Assembly (NCBI GenBank): GCA_018907035.1
Contig: JACCIC010000004.1
Location: 3,094,001-3,158,000, forward strand
Reading direction: 5' to 3'
Length of the DNA: 64,000 nucleotides
Origin: Sycobia sp. Sy_11
Taxonomy: Eukaryota > Arthropoda > Insecta > Hymenoptera > Epichrysomallidae
The notes below the pieces were generated by a model, which was not told the DNA's origin, did no database searches, and worked only from the letters and a program-made list of their open reading frames with translations. Positions 43,859 to 57,151 of this stretch are shown one piece after another (within the stretch, counting starts at the first letter, position 1; every line of letters starts with the position of its first letter). Position numbers and translations under genes: made by a program.

Positions 43859-45052
43859 CAAGGGTGGATTGATAAATTTCCGGCCTGACCACGAAAAACA
43901 ACGTTCTTAAGAAATTTTTTTTATTTCTCAACATAATCTCCTCCAAGACTGATACATTTCTCTTAGCGGTGTTCTAGTCTAGTAATGCCATCTCTATAGC
44001 CTGATTCGTCAAGCTCCTCAAAATACCCATTTACAGCTTCGATTACTTCTTTATTGTCCGCAAATCTCTTACCGCCAAGCCATTTTTTGATGTTAGAAAA
44101 CAGACAATAATCACTCGGGGCTAGGTCTGGAGAGTAGGGAGGGTGCGGCATCAATTAAAACTTCAGACTATTGATTTTAGCCATCACAACGATTGACGTG
44201 TGCGCTGGTGCGTTATCGTGATAAAACAAGATTTTTTTCTTCGCCAGATGAGGTTGAATTTTCACTTCTTGGCTCAAACGTTGCAATAAGTCGGCGTAGT
44301 ATTGACTAGTAATAGTTTTACCCTTTTCAAGGTAATCAATGTATATAATACCTCTTGCATCCCAAAAACAGTAGCCATAACCTTGTTCGACGAAAAAATT
44401 GTTTTTGCATTCTTTGGAGTTGGTTCCCCTGGTCCAATCCACTGTTTAGACTGTTGTTTGGTGTCAGGAGTGTAGTGGTGGATCCAAGTTTCGTCAACGG
44501 TTACAAATCGACGCAAAAATTCGCTTCGATTACGCTTCTACAACACCAAATTGGCGGTAGAAATGTTCTTTCGAATCAATTTTTGGTCGACTGTTAGCAA
44601 ACACGGCACCTTTCTTGCACAAAGCTTTTCCACATACAAATGTTGGTGCAAAATATTTTGTACACGTTCATATGACATCTTACAGGTCTCAGCTATCTCA
44701 CGCTCTTTTAATCTGCGGTCTTTTAACACTATTTGATGGATTTTTCGATCATATCTGGAGTTGTGACCTCAATGGGGCGTCCTGAGCGAGGCTCGTCAGA
44801 GGTGCTCACACGACCCTTTTTAAACTCGCAAATCCACTGCTTAACGGTTGAATATGATGAGGAGCATGTCCCCAGTGTTGAGTTTATTCCTTCTTTAATT
44901 TCTTTCGGCGTTAACCCCTTCAAATAAAAGTATTTTTTTTTATTGAGCTTACCCAAGCGTATAAAAAGACTTATACAGCTATAAATAAAAGTATTTGATG
45001 ACAGCACGGTTTTTCAGCTTTTCCATTTTTACGAAAAACATAGAGGCTTCTC
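43859..45052 (-). mobile_element. irritans-like mariner, 5' truncated
   Basis: The plus-strand left border CAAGGGTGGATTGATAAATT after TA 43857-43858 is the 3' TIR of the same family as the element at 57152. Similarity runs to about 45052 (GAGGC before the start codon region), where it stops abruptly. The 5' leader and 5' TIR present in the other copy are therefore missing here. Confidence 0.85.
43925..45030 (-). pseudogene. irritans-like mariner transposase, several frameshifts
   Basis: Minus-strand pieces in order: [40 protein letters not shown] (44729-45007), LKDRRLKEREIAETCKMSYE (44538-44729), RRFVTVDETWIHHYTPDTKQ (first catalytic Asp), HHDNAP-type block written as YHDNAPAHTSIV (second Asp), and MPHPPYSPDLAPSDYCLF with WLGGKRFADNKEVIEAVNGY. 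At least four frame changes separate the pieces. All three aspartates remain readable. It ends in TRLEHR near the start of the 3' TIR. Confidence 0.85.
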
Positions 45053-46285
<1,233 letters not shown>

Positions 46286-46474
46286 ACATCCAGCTGACAG
46301 AGAAGATTTTGAAGCCACTGGAAATGAAGTGTATTCTTCTACTAAAGGAAAAAAGAGCAGTAATAATCAATTCGATATTGAGGGAGCAGCTGCAAGTGCT
46401 ATAAAGTTGATGAATAGCAACAGTCCAAAACAATCTGGAAAACGTGAAGAAGGATGGAAAGAAGTCGTACGAAA
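46286..46474 (+). CDS. mask: mask exon: linker to the KH domain (GWKEVVRK)
   Basis: Acceptor TTAATTTTAG ends at 46285; donor GTGAGA begins at 46475. 189 bases, phase 2 to phase 2. It encodes HPADREDFEATGNEVYSST, NNQFDIEGAAASAIKLM, and ends KREEGWKEVVRK, a conserved segment just before the KH domain in Mask/ANKHD1 proteins. The first base completes the Lys split from the exon at 28106. It is isolated between introns of 17.4 and 8.8 kb. Confidence 0.88.
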
Positions 46475-46704
46475 GTGAGATATAAATAATATATATTCGA
46501 TTAATAATATAGCAAATACATACACTGATTCTGCTATCGACATATTTAAGTACATTAAGATACGTAATGGCCATACTCTTCTCGGAATAACTTACGTGAT
46601 ACTATTTATCCAGGTTAATTTTGAGAGGAATTTTGAGATGATATTAGATTCGGTTAGCTCATTTCAGGTTAAAATAAATATACTTTTAGAGTTTTTTCAT
46701 TATT

Positions 46705-46721
46705 CTTGTGGTTGTTGTTGC

Positions 46722-46774
<53 letters not shown>

Positions 46775-46871
46775 ATGTTATTGGTGTTGTTTTTACTATT
46801 GTTCTTGCTGGTGTTGCTGTTCTTGTGGTCGTATTAGTGGTTGTCGTTATTATTATTGTTGTTGTTATTGT

Positions 46872-46903
<32 letters not shown>

Positions 46904-46905
46904 CT
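46705..46905. repeat. (GTT)n / (ATT)n trinucleotide region
   Basis: Imperfect GTT repeats grading into ATT repeats, giving a spurious Val/Ile ORF. Confidence 0.95.
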
Positions 46906-47639
46906 TGATTTGTAACAATAAATAATAGAGGTCTAGGATGATGTGTTTATAAAAAAACCATAAATTATAACAGAAGTGCTTGATTCATTGGCTGAGAACA
47001 GAAATTTAAGTTGGAACACTGAATTATTATACTTTTACTCCAGCTATGAAGGCATCGTAGATCTAAATAATAAGATTAAATATCTATTTTATCGGAATAA
47101 ACCATACCTATAATCTAATAGTTTTTCTCGGCTTTATAATTATCGTTATCTTTGAATATCTAACAAACTTATGTAAGAATATAAGCATTTCTTTTCAATT
47201 GACACCGTAGGTTAAAGAAAGAATTTGAATTTTGAAATGGTAAAGTATAAAACTTATTATTTAATAAATATACTAATTTAAAATGTTTTAAAATTTAATT
47301 TAAGATTATTTAATTAAAATTTAAGATTGAAATTCATTCTATTATCCCAATTCTATGATTAAAAACTTATTAATGAAATTATATTACTACGAATTAATCA
47401 CTTACTACGTCCACAGACAAGAAACAGAATAGTCTTTATAATGCCTCTACTATGTATAACGAACGATCCAGTTACTATGACTTCAGAACACAACGCCTAC
47501 GATGACTAAAATTGCTGTAAAAATTTTCATGCGCTTTGTTTACAAGCACATCATAGATCTATGTTGCACCAGTATTTGGGAACATAGTACGACGTCGAAT
47601 GATACATATATAACGACCTCCAACAGTTTCTTGATAATT
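46906..47639. other. Intronic sequence, nothing recognised
   Basis: AT-rich, no recognised element. Confidence 0.35.
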
Positions 47640-47922
47640 TTTAGGTCAAATTAATAAATATTTTCATTGGTCTTACAGTCCAATTAAATCAATCGAAAAT
47701 AATACGTAATAATATCCATATATATTTATATTAATATTAATACATCAATATACAAAAATAATAAAAATCAAAATAAAAATTAAAAGTTATAATGACAGTC
47801 AGACTGGCCTTGTATACAGTCACCCCCATAGACTAATCTGTAAATAAAATATTAGCTGAAAAAATTTTCTGTTAGTAAAGTGCAATCTTACTGTCCCTAC
47901 CAACCTTACCGAATTGAAGACG

Positions 47923-47966
47923 TAGTCCAACGTTTCGAGCTCGCTATAGCTCCTCATCAGGGACTA
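47923..47966 (-). ncRNA. Hammerhead-ribozyme-like motif of a Penelope-like element
   Basis: On the minus strand: TAGTCC, then CTGATGAG, a stem-loop GAGCT-ATAGCG-AGCTC, CGAAAC, a short GTT spacer, and GGACTA, which is complementary to the opening TAGTCC. This is the strand order of a type I hammerhead (stem I, CUGAUGA, stem II, GAAA, very short stem III, stem I). One extra G at the base of stem II and the minimal stem III make self-cleavage uncertain. Hammerhead motifs are known in Penelope-like elements. Confidence 0.55.
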
Positions 47967-48065
47967 AACTAAACCTTATATTCTAATCTATATATACCCT
48001 ATCTCACTACTAAATTTAGTAAATTAAATCTAAATTCCCCCTCTACACAAATTGTTCAAAACCAA

Positions 48066-48374
48066 TCAATTTAATAAGGATTGATAAATGTTGTCTAATT
48101 TACTAGACTCTAACATTAAATTCACATTATTCTGATTCTTGGAAATGTGAATACGTTCAAGACTCTCCCTTTTATACTTATTATTAATACCATATTTTAA
48201 TATATCCACATTCACAAAATCAAAACAATGTAAAAACTTTGAACAATGCTCCTTTAAACCGGAAATAATATGTGAGCCACGTAAACAATATTTATGTTCA
48301 TAAATTCTCTTTTTTAAATATAATGTTATTATTATCATTATTATATTTAAATTAGTTAATGGCTCAATTTGCAC
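48066..48374 (-). pseudogene. Penelope-like C-terminal (GIY-YIG-like) fragment
   Basis: A 102-codon open stretch reads KKRIYEHKYCLRGSHIISGL, KEHCSKFLHCFDFVNVDILK, YKRESLERIHISKNQNNVNL, ending SSKLDNIYQSLLN. The pattern R..EH, then H....H..DF.NV.IL, then R...E...I, is that of the C-terminal half of the GIY-YIG endonuclease in Penelope-like retroelements. The GIY and YIG motifs and the reverse transcriptase are missing upstream, so it is a truncated copy. Not part of mask, which is on the other strand. Confidence 0.6.
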
Positions 48375-48400
48375 GATAGAGCTACATCAAAAATGTAGTT

Positions 48401-50334
48401 CCTGTGCTGAGTAAATTAAAAATTATTTTGATATCTCACAATTTGGACGAATTTGCCATTTTCTATGGATTTCTCTTATATTAGAATACTCCTTACATAG
48501 ACTTTTTGTTAGGTCGAGGCGTTAGATAACATGTGCATTCCCTCCCTTTCTTTCTGGTCATGAGTTCAAGATATGCAGATCTATATACCTTTAGAGCTCT
48601 TTCTCTATCTCTGTCAACGTAATCTAATCAGCACACTTTAATAAAGATTTGTATAATGGTCAGTTTTCAATAACCTAGAATACAATCATCAAAAAATGTT
48701 AAACTTTCTCTTATTTATATTCGATTTTAATCTTTATATTATATAATATTCTAATGTATTAGTAATTTAATAAACAACTTGTGTATTTTACTTAAAAAGC
48801 AAAGAAAAATTTCTTTTTTTAAATCTTATTTTTCTTTCAAAATATTTATTCTAATGCTTGTTTTAAAACCATTAGTTCTTGAAACTAGATATTATAATAA
48901 TGAGTTCTTACAGCTATGATCATTATTCAGTAAAAACAAATGTTTGGATTTCCTTAAATCGAAATCTTATTATTTATTTATATCACTATATCGGGGTACT
49001 GATCCGTAAGACCAACCTATGGGCGTATCCTGTTTTTAAAAAACTCAACTTTCCTTCTCGAATTCAATTCTGAATTTAGTCTTCTTTCTCCGAAATATAG
49101 AATAAATAAATTAAATTATTTATTTTGGTTGCTGATATTACTATTAGCTAGTAAATATTTTAAATAAAGTAACAAATAAATTCAATTCTAAAACTAAAGA
49201 AACGAATGGAATTTACGCCTGACTGTATTGCGGACGCGGTGGGTTTCCCCATGCTAGCATGCAAACATTGAAGAAATAAATAAAGAAAAAAATTATTAAT
49301 AAATAATAAGTATTCATTAATATAAAAATGAATAAAATAGACAACTTATGTACTAATAATAATTGTGAACTCTAATATGGATTACATATCGTCTTATACT
49401 TTACCACAAATACCGACGATGAAATCTCAGAATGAAAAAAACATCGAGGAATTCTCTAATTTGAATTTCTCACTAAGTGAAATTCAAACATCCACGCCTC
49501 TAATGACGTTGTTTGATACGGCAGTTTTCCGTTGTACTGTTGAAATAGTCACAACAGTTTACTCTGCCCCCCTCTCTCTCTCTCTATCTATCTATCTGTC
49601 TGTCTGTCTATTCATCTATATACACTACTTGCTTTTTCTCGAGATACGAGTCTACGTGTCTCTGCAAATAAAGTCTGCAAAATGCTTCGATACACACATG
49701 AACACACTGAAAACATATATATCACTTGCAATAACAAGACTTGCACCCAAAATTGCAATATTTAAAAGTTACAATTTAAAATTTCTATATAGAATATCCA
49801 TAAAATATAACTTTACATACTATTTTAAGGCTGTAACGTATAATTTTACTTGTCGCACTTTACGGTCACTTTAAGTTAAAAACTTGAACATCTTAGATTT
49901 TTAATATAATTCAAACAAATTTAGTGCCCTCTTACGATACGTAATTTAGATCTGTTATTTCATTATTTGTTGGTATTTCATGTTTTTACAGTAGACGATT
50001 AAAAAAAAAAAAAAACTCTTTTCGTGAACAGTACTATGAGTATACTTTCTTAAACTATTGAAAATCATAGGCCCCACAACGTTATGATCGGAATATTATA
50101 TGTTACACTTAAATTTATCGCAACTAAGATATAAAAATCCAGGATTGAGTAAAATTTAAATCATTATTTAAAAAAGAAAAAACAAATGACGTGATTAAAA
50201 AATCTACAAGAAATGTAACAAGTCAAATTAAACAATTTATGGATATTGCTCGTGCTACTTGATAGTACTTGATAGTAAGATTTCTTGATAGTTAAAAATC
50301 GATTATAAATCATATTTAAGTCGACTGTTCTGAA
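48401..50334. other. Intronic sequence, nothing recognised
   Basis: It includes a short CT/CTAT repeat at 49570-49613 and a 169-codon open stretch at 49365-49874 that begins with GTG and crosses that repeat. No domain, splice pattern or transposon similarity was seen. Confidence 0.35.
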
Positions 50335-50545
50335 CTGAATTATTATTGATATTTTTATTGATATTTTTATTGATCTTACAATCTTTATACAATAATATAC
50401 TGTACTAATATAATCACAGTCAGTCAAATTCATTCAGTTCTCGAAGATGAACCAGAACGGTTCGAAACGTCGGATATCAAAGATAAATTTAAATTTAGGT
50501 GGCGGAAGCTGTCAGGTTGTCTTTTACTAACATAAAATACAGATC
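50335..50545. mobile_element. Penelope-like tails in inverted arrangement
   Basis: 50340-50412 is the family tail end in minus orientation (TTATTGATCTTACAATCTTT). From 50440 the ribozyme-like block GATGAACCAGAACGGTTCGA and the AAATTTAGGTGGCGG and TTTTACTAACATA blocks run in plus orientation. Two partial tails therefore meet head to head within 30 bases. Confidence 0.5.
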
Positions 50546-50966
50546 ATTTTCGGATTCATTTTTGATTCTCGGAAAAGAAACGTTACGGTAACCTATAAGT
50601 CAAGTAGATTCTACATGAGTACTTAGGTAACTCGTGTCACGTAAAATCAACGTTAGGAGTGACGTACTTTTAACAGTGCTGCTCACAGTAGTATATAATA
50701 CGTAACCTAATATAAATATAAATAGTACCTAACCAAAAGATACATGTTATTAATTTATAAATATATTAACAAATATTATCAGAATTTTGTTTCAAGTAAA
50801 TAATGTATAGTATGTACGATTTGTTTTATATAAATAAATATAATAATCAATGAAATAGAGTAATAACATGAAAGAGGTCAATAAGTAAATAGTTATATAT
50901 ATATCATAATTACATATTCTTGGTATATAATATCCTAAACAGAAACCATATTTCACTTTGTATATA
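50546..50966. other. Intronic sequence, nothing recognised
   Basis: AT-rich; no feature recognised before the mariner at 50967. Confidence 0.35.
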
Positions 50967-52225
50967 CGTAGGTGGTCCCAGAAGTACCTGGCCTGACCTC
51001 GAGGTGACGGAAGTTGCTCAAAAATACCACGGTATTAGAAAGTACACAATCTATAAAGCATATGTCTCAAGTTTGAAGACGCCACAATGTTTAGTATTTG
51101 TTAGACAGTCATCAATAGTGAACGTTTTCAGTAAATTTGTAAACATGGAAAAAATTGGTCGTCGGTATGTGATACAATACTTTTATTTGAAAGGCCTCAG
51201 GCCAACCAATATAAAAGCTAAACTAGACTCTACTCTGGGTGAGACTGCTCATTTGTTTGCAACAGTAAAATATTGGGTAGCAGAGTTTAAACGAGGCCGT
51301 ACGAGCTGCCAAGAAGAACATAGCAGTGGTCGACCAATCGAGGTGAAATGTTGAAGAAAATCCACAAAGCGGTACTGGATGATCGTCGACTGAAAGTGCG
51401 CGTGGTAGCAGACATAGTAGGCATTTCAAAAAGTGCGGTATATCATATATTAATTGAAAATTCGGAGATAACAAAGCTGTGCGCAAGATGTGTGCCGCGT
51501 TTGCTCGCAATGGAACAAAAACAACGTCGTGAAGATGTTTCACTTGAGTATTTGGCAATGTTTCGTAAAAATCAAACCACATTTTTGCACCGTTTCATAC
51601 CCATGCATGAAACATGGGTCCACCATTTTACATCCGAAACAAAAGAACAATGAAAACAATGGACTCAAAAAGGAGAACCGGTTCCAAAGACGGCAAAGAC
51701 CGTTCCATCTACAGGCAAGGTTATGGCATCGGGTTTTTGGGATGTGTGTGGGATAATTTTTATTGACTATTTTGAAAAAGGAAAAACTAGCAATGGTGAA
51801 TATTATGCGAACTTATTGCAACGTTTGAGTGAAAAAATCAAGCGAAAACGGCCGCATTTGGCTAAGAAGAAAGTGTTGTTCCATCAAGACAATGCACCAG
51901 CTCACACATCCGTTATTGCAATCGCCAAAATTAATGAATTAAAGTTTGAATTGCTACCTCATGCACACTATTCGCCAGATTTAGCTCCCCCGCACTATTT
52001 TCAGTTACCAGGCTTAAAAAAATGGATCGTTCGTCAAAGATTTGATGATTTATTGGCTATTATGAGGAGCTTGACAATTCTTATGATAAAAAGGGTATTG
52101 GACTTATTGAACATCACTGGGAAAAGTGTATAGAGCTGAAAGGAGATTATGTTGAAAAATAAATATATTTTTTCCAAAATTTGGAGTTTTATTTGTTGGG
52201 CCAGATAGTTCTGGGACCACTCTCG
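50967..52225 (+). mobile_element. irritans-like mariner (1259 bp) with TIRs
   Basis: Left end CGTAGGTGGTCCCAGAAGTA and inverted right end CGAGAGTGGTCCCAGAACTA, with TA at 50965-50966 and 52226-52227. Inside is a broken irritans-type transposase. The element type is the one with GGTGGTCCCAGAA ends, distinct from the GAGGGTGGATTG family at 43859 and 57152. Confidence 0.88.
51145..52131 (+). pseudogene. irritans-like mariner transposase, two catalytic residues changed
   Basis: ATG 51145 (MEKIGRRYVIQYFYLKGLRP) leads to VKYWVAEFKRGRTSCQEEHS and GRPIEV, then a small deletion at about 51345 shifts the frame into KIHKAVLDDRRLKVRVVADI. CVPRLLAMEQKQRRED follows. The first catalytic block reads PMHETWVHHF, with His in place of Asp. 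A stop (TGA, 51651-51653) interrupts ETKEQ-KQW. VMASGFWDVCGIIFIDYFEK and HQDNAPAHTSVI (second Asp intact) follow. The third block reads LAPPHYFQL, with His in place of Asp. The C-terminus is frameshifted. Dead by three independent criteria. Confidence 0.88.
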
Positions 52226-52227
52226 TA

Positions 52228-53170
52228 TATTCATATATATAAATAAATAAATAAATTTAATAGATTAAGCGACTGTTAAAACTTTTTGAAACGTCCATTC
52301 CTATTGCAAAAATTCAAATTAAAACTACGTGAGTCTTCCGTAACGCTAATATGGTGAGTTTGACAAGCATTTTACCAAAGTTACTCAAGTAATGCTAACG
52401 TTTCTTTTCGCTCAGTGCATTTGTCGACAACATAATTTATACAATTTATGTATTAATATTATTTCCATGTAAAACTTAGTATATTTATTTCATTTTCTAG
52501 ATATAAAGATAAACATTCACAGTTGAAGGTAGCTATATTACATATATAAAGAAATATATTGGTGCAAGACCAAAAAATACATATAGAATTAAATTTTTCT
52601 TGTCATAAAAAAATAGAATTATATGTTGGAATTTAAAAAATTCTAAGGAATACAATGCACTGAGATAACGAAGAATTCAGCAGATAACCGATGCTCACAT
52701 TTTACTAACCACTATAGGATTGCGGCAAAGATAATAATGCTGCTTTCTATGACAAAGTTTTTTGCTCAAGATGAAATTATCTCTATTATACTTTCCACAA
52801 ATGTTGATTGTATTCTGCAAACCTGAAAAGCTTGTAAAAAATTAACTAACTCTAAAATGAACTCACTGTATTCTTGAAAAGATATTTCTGAATAATATAG
52901 TTTCTATTATTAGTAAAGAAAGTTTTCATTTTCGGTCCTATGATTGAGGAGACATGGAAAGGTGATATATGCGCCATCATTTTATAAACGCTTAAGATGG
53001 TGGTGTTCTCACCCCATACCGAATTTTAAGTATAATGTATTAACGATTTTTCAGTTAGAAATGGTAAAAACTTCTTAAGAGTTAATGAATTATTTTAATT
53101 TACACTGTGTCTATACTTACGTATTACTAATATTAATTTCAGTATAGAATGAAGTTAAAAGTATTATTAC
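52228..53170. other. Intronic sequence, nothing recognised
   Basis: AT-rich; no feature recognised. Confidence 0.35.
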
Positions 53171-53172
53171 TA

Positions 53173-54364
53173 ACAAGGGGGCTGAAAAGTTCGTAAGATA
53201 ATACAGTAAAACACTTTTTTTGTGTAAAATTGGATATTATTATTCAACATAGTTACCCTCAAGAGCGATACAACAATTATAACGATCATACAATTATCCA
53301 ATACAATTTTTATAATAGAATTTCTCTTTAGAGTCATAAGAAGCTTCAGTTCTTGTGGTTATCTCTTTATCAGTGCTGATTTTTTTCCTTTTTTCTTTTG
53401 AGATTCTTTTTAGATCTGTAAACAAGAAAAAGTTACTGGGGGCCAGCAATGGAGTACGTGATGGACGGAGATGCAATTCATAGGCTAATTCTTGCAATTT
53501 TGCCATCGTTTCCATTGATTTAAGACACAGTACATTATCTTGATGAAATAACACTTTTTGCTTCTTTAAGTAGGGCTGTTTTTTGGTGATTTCTTTCTTC
53601 AAATATTCCAAAAACACTACGTAATAATCGCTATTGATGGTATTTCTCTTCTCAAGATAGTTGATGAATATTATATAATACGCAGTTTAAAATACTCTTA
53701 CCGTAACATTGTCAACCGATTGTTGTGATTCCACGGCTTAGATTCGGTTCATCGCGTTAAGTTGACTCAAAAAATTCTCGGTCAGAGTGTAGTGTCGTAC
53801 CATGTTTTATCCAATATAATATATTGACGGAAAAATTCGCCTTTATCACGATTGAATATCGCTAATCATTACTCCGAATCATCAATACGCTGTTGTCTTT
53901 TATCGATTGTAAGCACGTGCAGCACCCATTTTTCGTACAGTTTGCTCATGTCCAAATACTTATGCATGATATATCTAACGTGTTCCTTTAATACCTTTTG
54001 ATTCTCAGCTATCGTGATCAACTTTACTTTACGATCATTTAATTAGCCAAATTAGCGTTTTTCGAATTCCCACTGCTTCTTCGATGCTCGGTTCATCTCG
54101 TTTAAATTTTGCAAACCACATATTAATGGTTGATTTTCCTGGTGCAGATTTCGAATAAGGTTATTAATAATGACTTTTTATTCATATTTTTCACAATCAC
54201 AAAAGTTCCTTTATTCGTAATGCTACATCTCATGAACCAATTACACGACAGCTGTTAAATTTATACACGTATCTTTTGAAGAATGGTACTAACTAACAAT
54301 CATATAGATTTAATTACCATAAGAACATCTATGTGTCAGCCTACGAATTTTTCATCCCACCTTA
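53173..54364 (-). mobile_element. irritans-like mariner, decayed (about 1.19 kb)
   Basis: The left border AAGGGGGCTGAAAAGTTCGT and the inverted right border AAGGTGGGATGAAAAATTCG are imperfect TIRs. Transposase remnants lie on the minus strand between them. The right TA is at about 54363. Confidence 0.7.
53290..54180 (-). pseudogene. irritans-like mariner transposase, broken
   Basis: Minus-strand pieces: a first catalytic remnant DKTWYDTTL near 53790-53830 (corresponding to DETWIHHYT), then EITKKQPYLKKQKVLFHQDN (second Asp, about 53530-53600), CLKSMETMAKLQELAYELHL, and a third block changed to LAPSNFFLFTDLKR, with Asn in place of the catalytic Asp. The end reads FYYKNCIG followed by a stop near 53294. 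Upstream, N-terminal pieces from about 54180 are heavily shifted. Confidence 0.75.
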
Positions 54365-54365
54365 T

Positions 54366-55226
<861 letters not shown>

Positions 55227-55264
55227 ATTGATATATATTTATATATTAACTTATTTGACATTAG

Positions 55265-55459
55265 GGGACAGATTGATGATTCTGGACGATTTATGAATTC
55301 GCCATTTCGATCAAAGAAAGTTTCTGTACCACCTAATGCCATTAGTAGGGTTATTGGTCGAGGAGGAAGTAATATTAATACAATTCGTTCTGCAACCGGT
55401 GCACACATTGAAGTTGAAAAGCAAAGTAAATCACAAGGAGAAAGAATTATTACAATAAA
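55265..55459 (+). CDS. mask: mask exon: KH domain, first part
   Basis: Acceptor TTTGACATTAG ends at 55264; donor GTGAGT begins at 55460. 195 bases, phase 2 to phase 2. It encodes GQIDDSGRFMNSPFRSKK and then the KH core VSVPPNAISRVIGRGGSNIN, whose GRGG loop is the GxxG nucleic-acid-binding motif, followed by TIRSATGAHIEVEKQSKSQG and ERIITIK. The third helix is in the next exon. KH domains bind single-stranded RNA or DNA. The pyrimidine tract is weak and a (CA)49 repeat lies just upstream. Confidence 0.95.
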
Positions 55460-56448
55460 GTGAGTATTAATTATATATTACTAAAAATTTATCATATATC
55501 CTATTTTAAGGAATGTAATATGTCACGATTCAAAATCTTTTTCTATTCGGGCACATATATTGTACAAACCACTGTGAATTATCTATTACGAACATGCTGT
55601 TGTATTAATTTGTCAAATTTTACCTTAGCATTATCGGACTAATTTTCAACGTAACTTTCAAATCAATGATTTTTTACGGTGGTTAGGAATCATATATGTA
55701 TATTTGATCTACCTTCAAAAAATAAATGTAAATACAAAGTATAAGATTGAAATTTCAAATATAGAAATAAATTATTGCGTTTGGAACATGTCATGGTTTT
55801 AAGGTAGTACGTGACAAAATCGATTTTTTTCGAATTTTGGAAAATTTGTATATGGATTAATTATGATCATCTTGTTTTTGATTTCTGAAAATACTGTTCT
55901 TTGAAAAGTTTTAAAACTTATATGGGTATCCTAACTTAATAGCAACAGATTCAATGAACGTAATAAATGTTCAAATTTCAAAGTTTTGTGAAGACACCTA
56001 GCAGAAGGGACAAAAGTAAGGGGTTTTTTTGTATAGAAATTTGACTTCGACTTCATAAGTGAAAATGATAATTTAATAAAAGAAACTCTTCCAAACAGTG
56101 AGACAAACTATATCCTCTAAATAGCTATCATAAAATGACCTTATAATCCTTAAGTGCTCAGTAAAGTTGTTATGTTTTGGAGAAACGAAGTAGTCATGTC
56201 ATTTTGTTTACTATTTCTGGGCGAAACATCGTGTGTATTACCGTGCATATCAACTAGCATTATAGTTATCCCCTTAAAAACTAGTTGTCACATACTACCT
56301 TAATGTGCACAGGCGTACGTTTTTTTTTTGTTTTTTGTTTTTTGTTTTTTTTTTTTTAAGTAACTGTATCGAATAAAGGTTTTACTCAATTTCTGCACGT
56401 ATTAAGAATTATATATCTTAATATTTTAATTCAAATATTTATTTTCAG
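55460..56448. other. 989-base intron within the KH domain
   Basis: AT-rich, with T-rich stretches near 56320-56358. No transposon was recognised. It ends in the good acceptor ATTTATTTTCAG. Confidence 0.5.
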
Positions 56449-56596
56449 GGGCTCGTCGGAAGCAACAAAACAAGCTTACCTGTTAATTGTAGCTTTAATT
56501 AAAGATCCAGATGTTGATATTCTGCAAATGTTACCTAAATCAAAAATAACTACAGTTACTTCAACATCTTGGGATAAATCTATTTCTTCAACTATT
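56449..56596 (+). CDS. mask: mask exon: KH domain end and following linker
   Basis: Acceptor TTTATTTTCAG ends at 56448; donor GTAAGT begins at 56597. 148 bases, phase 2 to phase 0. It encodes GSSEATKQAYLLIVALIKD, the last helix of the KH domain, then PDVDILQMLPKSK and a Ser/Thr-rich tail (TTVTSTSWDKSISSTI). This is the last mask exon recognised. The rest of the C-terminus must lie beyond the window or in exons too short or diverged to see. Confidence 0.94.
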
Positions 56597-57149
56597 GTAA
56601 GTATTTATTTTCTTTATCTTTAAAATAAATTTCTATTATTTGAATTTTAAATTCATTGTTTTTCCGATCATAAGTTTTTATAAAATTTTGAGTATCATAG
56701 GTTTTATTATTCTAGATTTACTTTATAAAATATATAAGTTTGTATAAATATAATATAACTATGAGTATTCTCCATTATTTAAAATATATGATCAATCAAT
56801 AGAATCTCAATTTCAATAAATATTGAAGTATGATAATATATTGTAAGTCATCGTGTTCAGAATTAAAACATAAAAATATAGAAGATCTCAATACATCAAT
56901 TTTCATTATATTCTCAGATGCCTCAGTATGGAATAAAGTATAGAAATAAACCCCAAATTTCTAATAATAGAATTTTATTTACATAAATATAGAGAGAATA
57001 GTATGGAAACGTTATTGTTACAAACGGTCAATAACTCCAGTAAGGCTCTTCCATGAGCTATGAATTTGCAACGTTTTCAAAATGTAGTTTGGTATCCTAA
57101 GTATGAAATTTAAAACCATATTAATAACATTATATATCTGATTCTATTA
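56597..57149. other. Intronic sequence, nothing recognised
   Basis: AT-rich; no feature recognised before the mariner at 57152. Confidence 0.35.
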
Positions 57150-57151
57150 TA

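Larger units (their letters stand above)
47640..48400 (-). mobile_element. Penelope-like element, 3' part with coding C-terminus
   Basis: On the minus strand: a coding remnant (48374 to 48066), a hammerhead-like core (47960 to 47932), a GGTAAGGTTGGTAGGGACAG segment, TTTACTAACAGAA, CAGTCTGACTGTC, and the family end ACTGTAAGACCAATGAAAA at about 47660. Truncated upstream of the coding remnant, as Penelope-like elements often are. It is the copy that identifies the tail fragments elsewhere in the window. Confidence 0.65.

Noticed and set aside
46708..46908. Val/Ile-rich open frame
   Set aside because: Artefact of GTT/ATT repeats.
49365..49874. 169-codon open stretch as a possible mask exon or separate gene
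   Set aside because: Starts at GTG, crosses a CT/CTAT repeat, lacks splice-bounded structure and recognisable domain; mask already joins in frame from 46474 to 55265.
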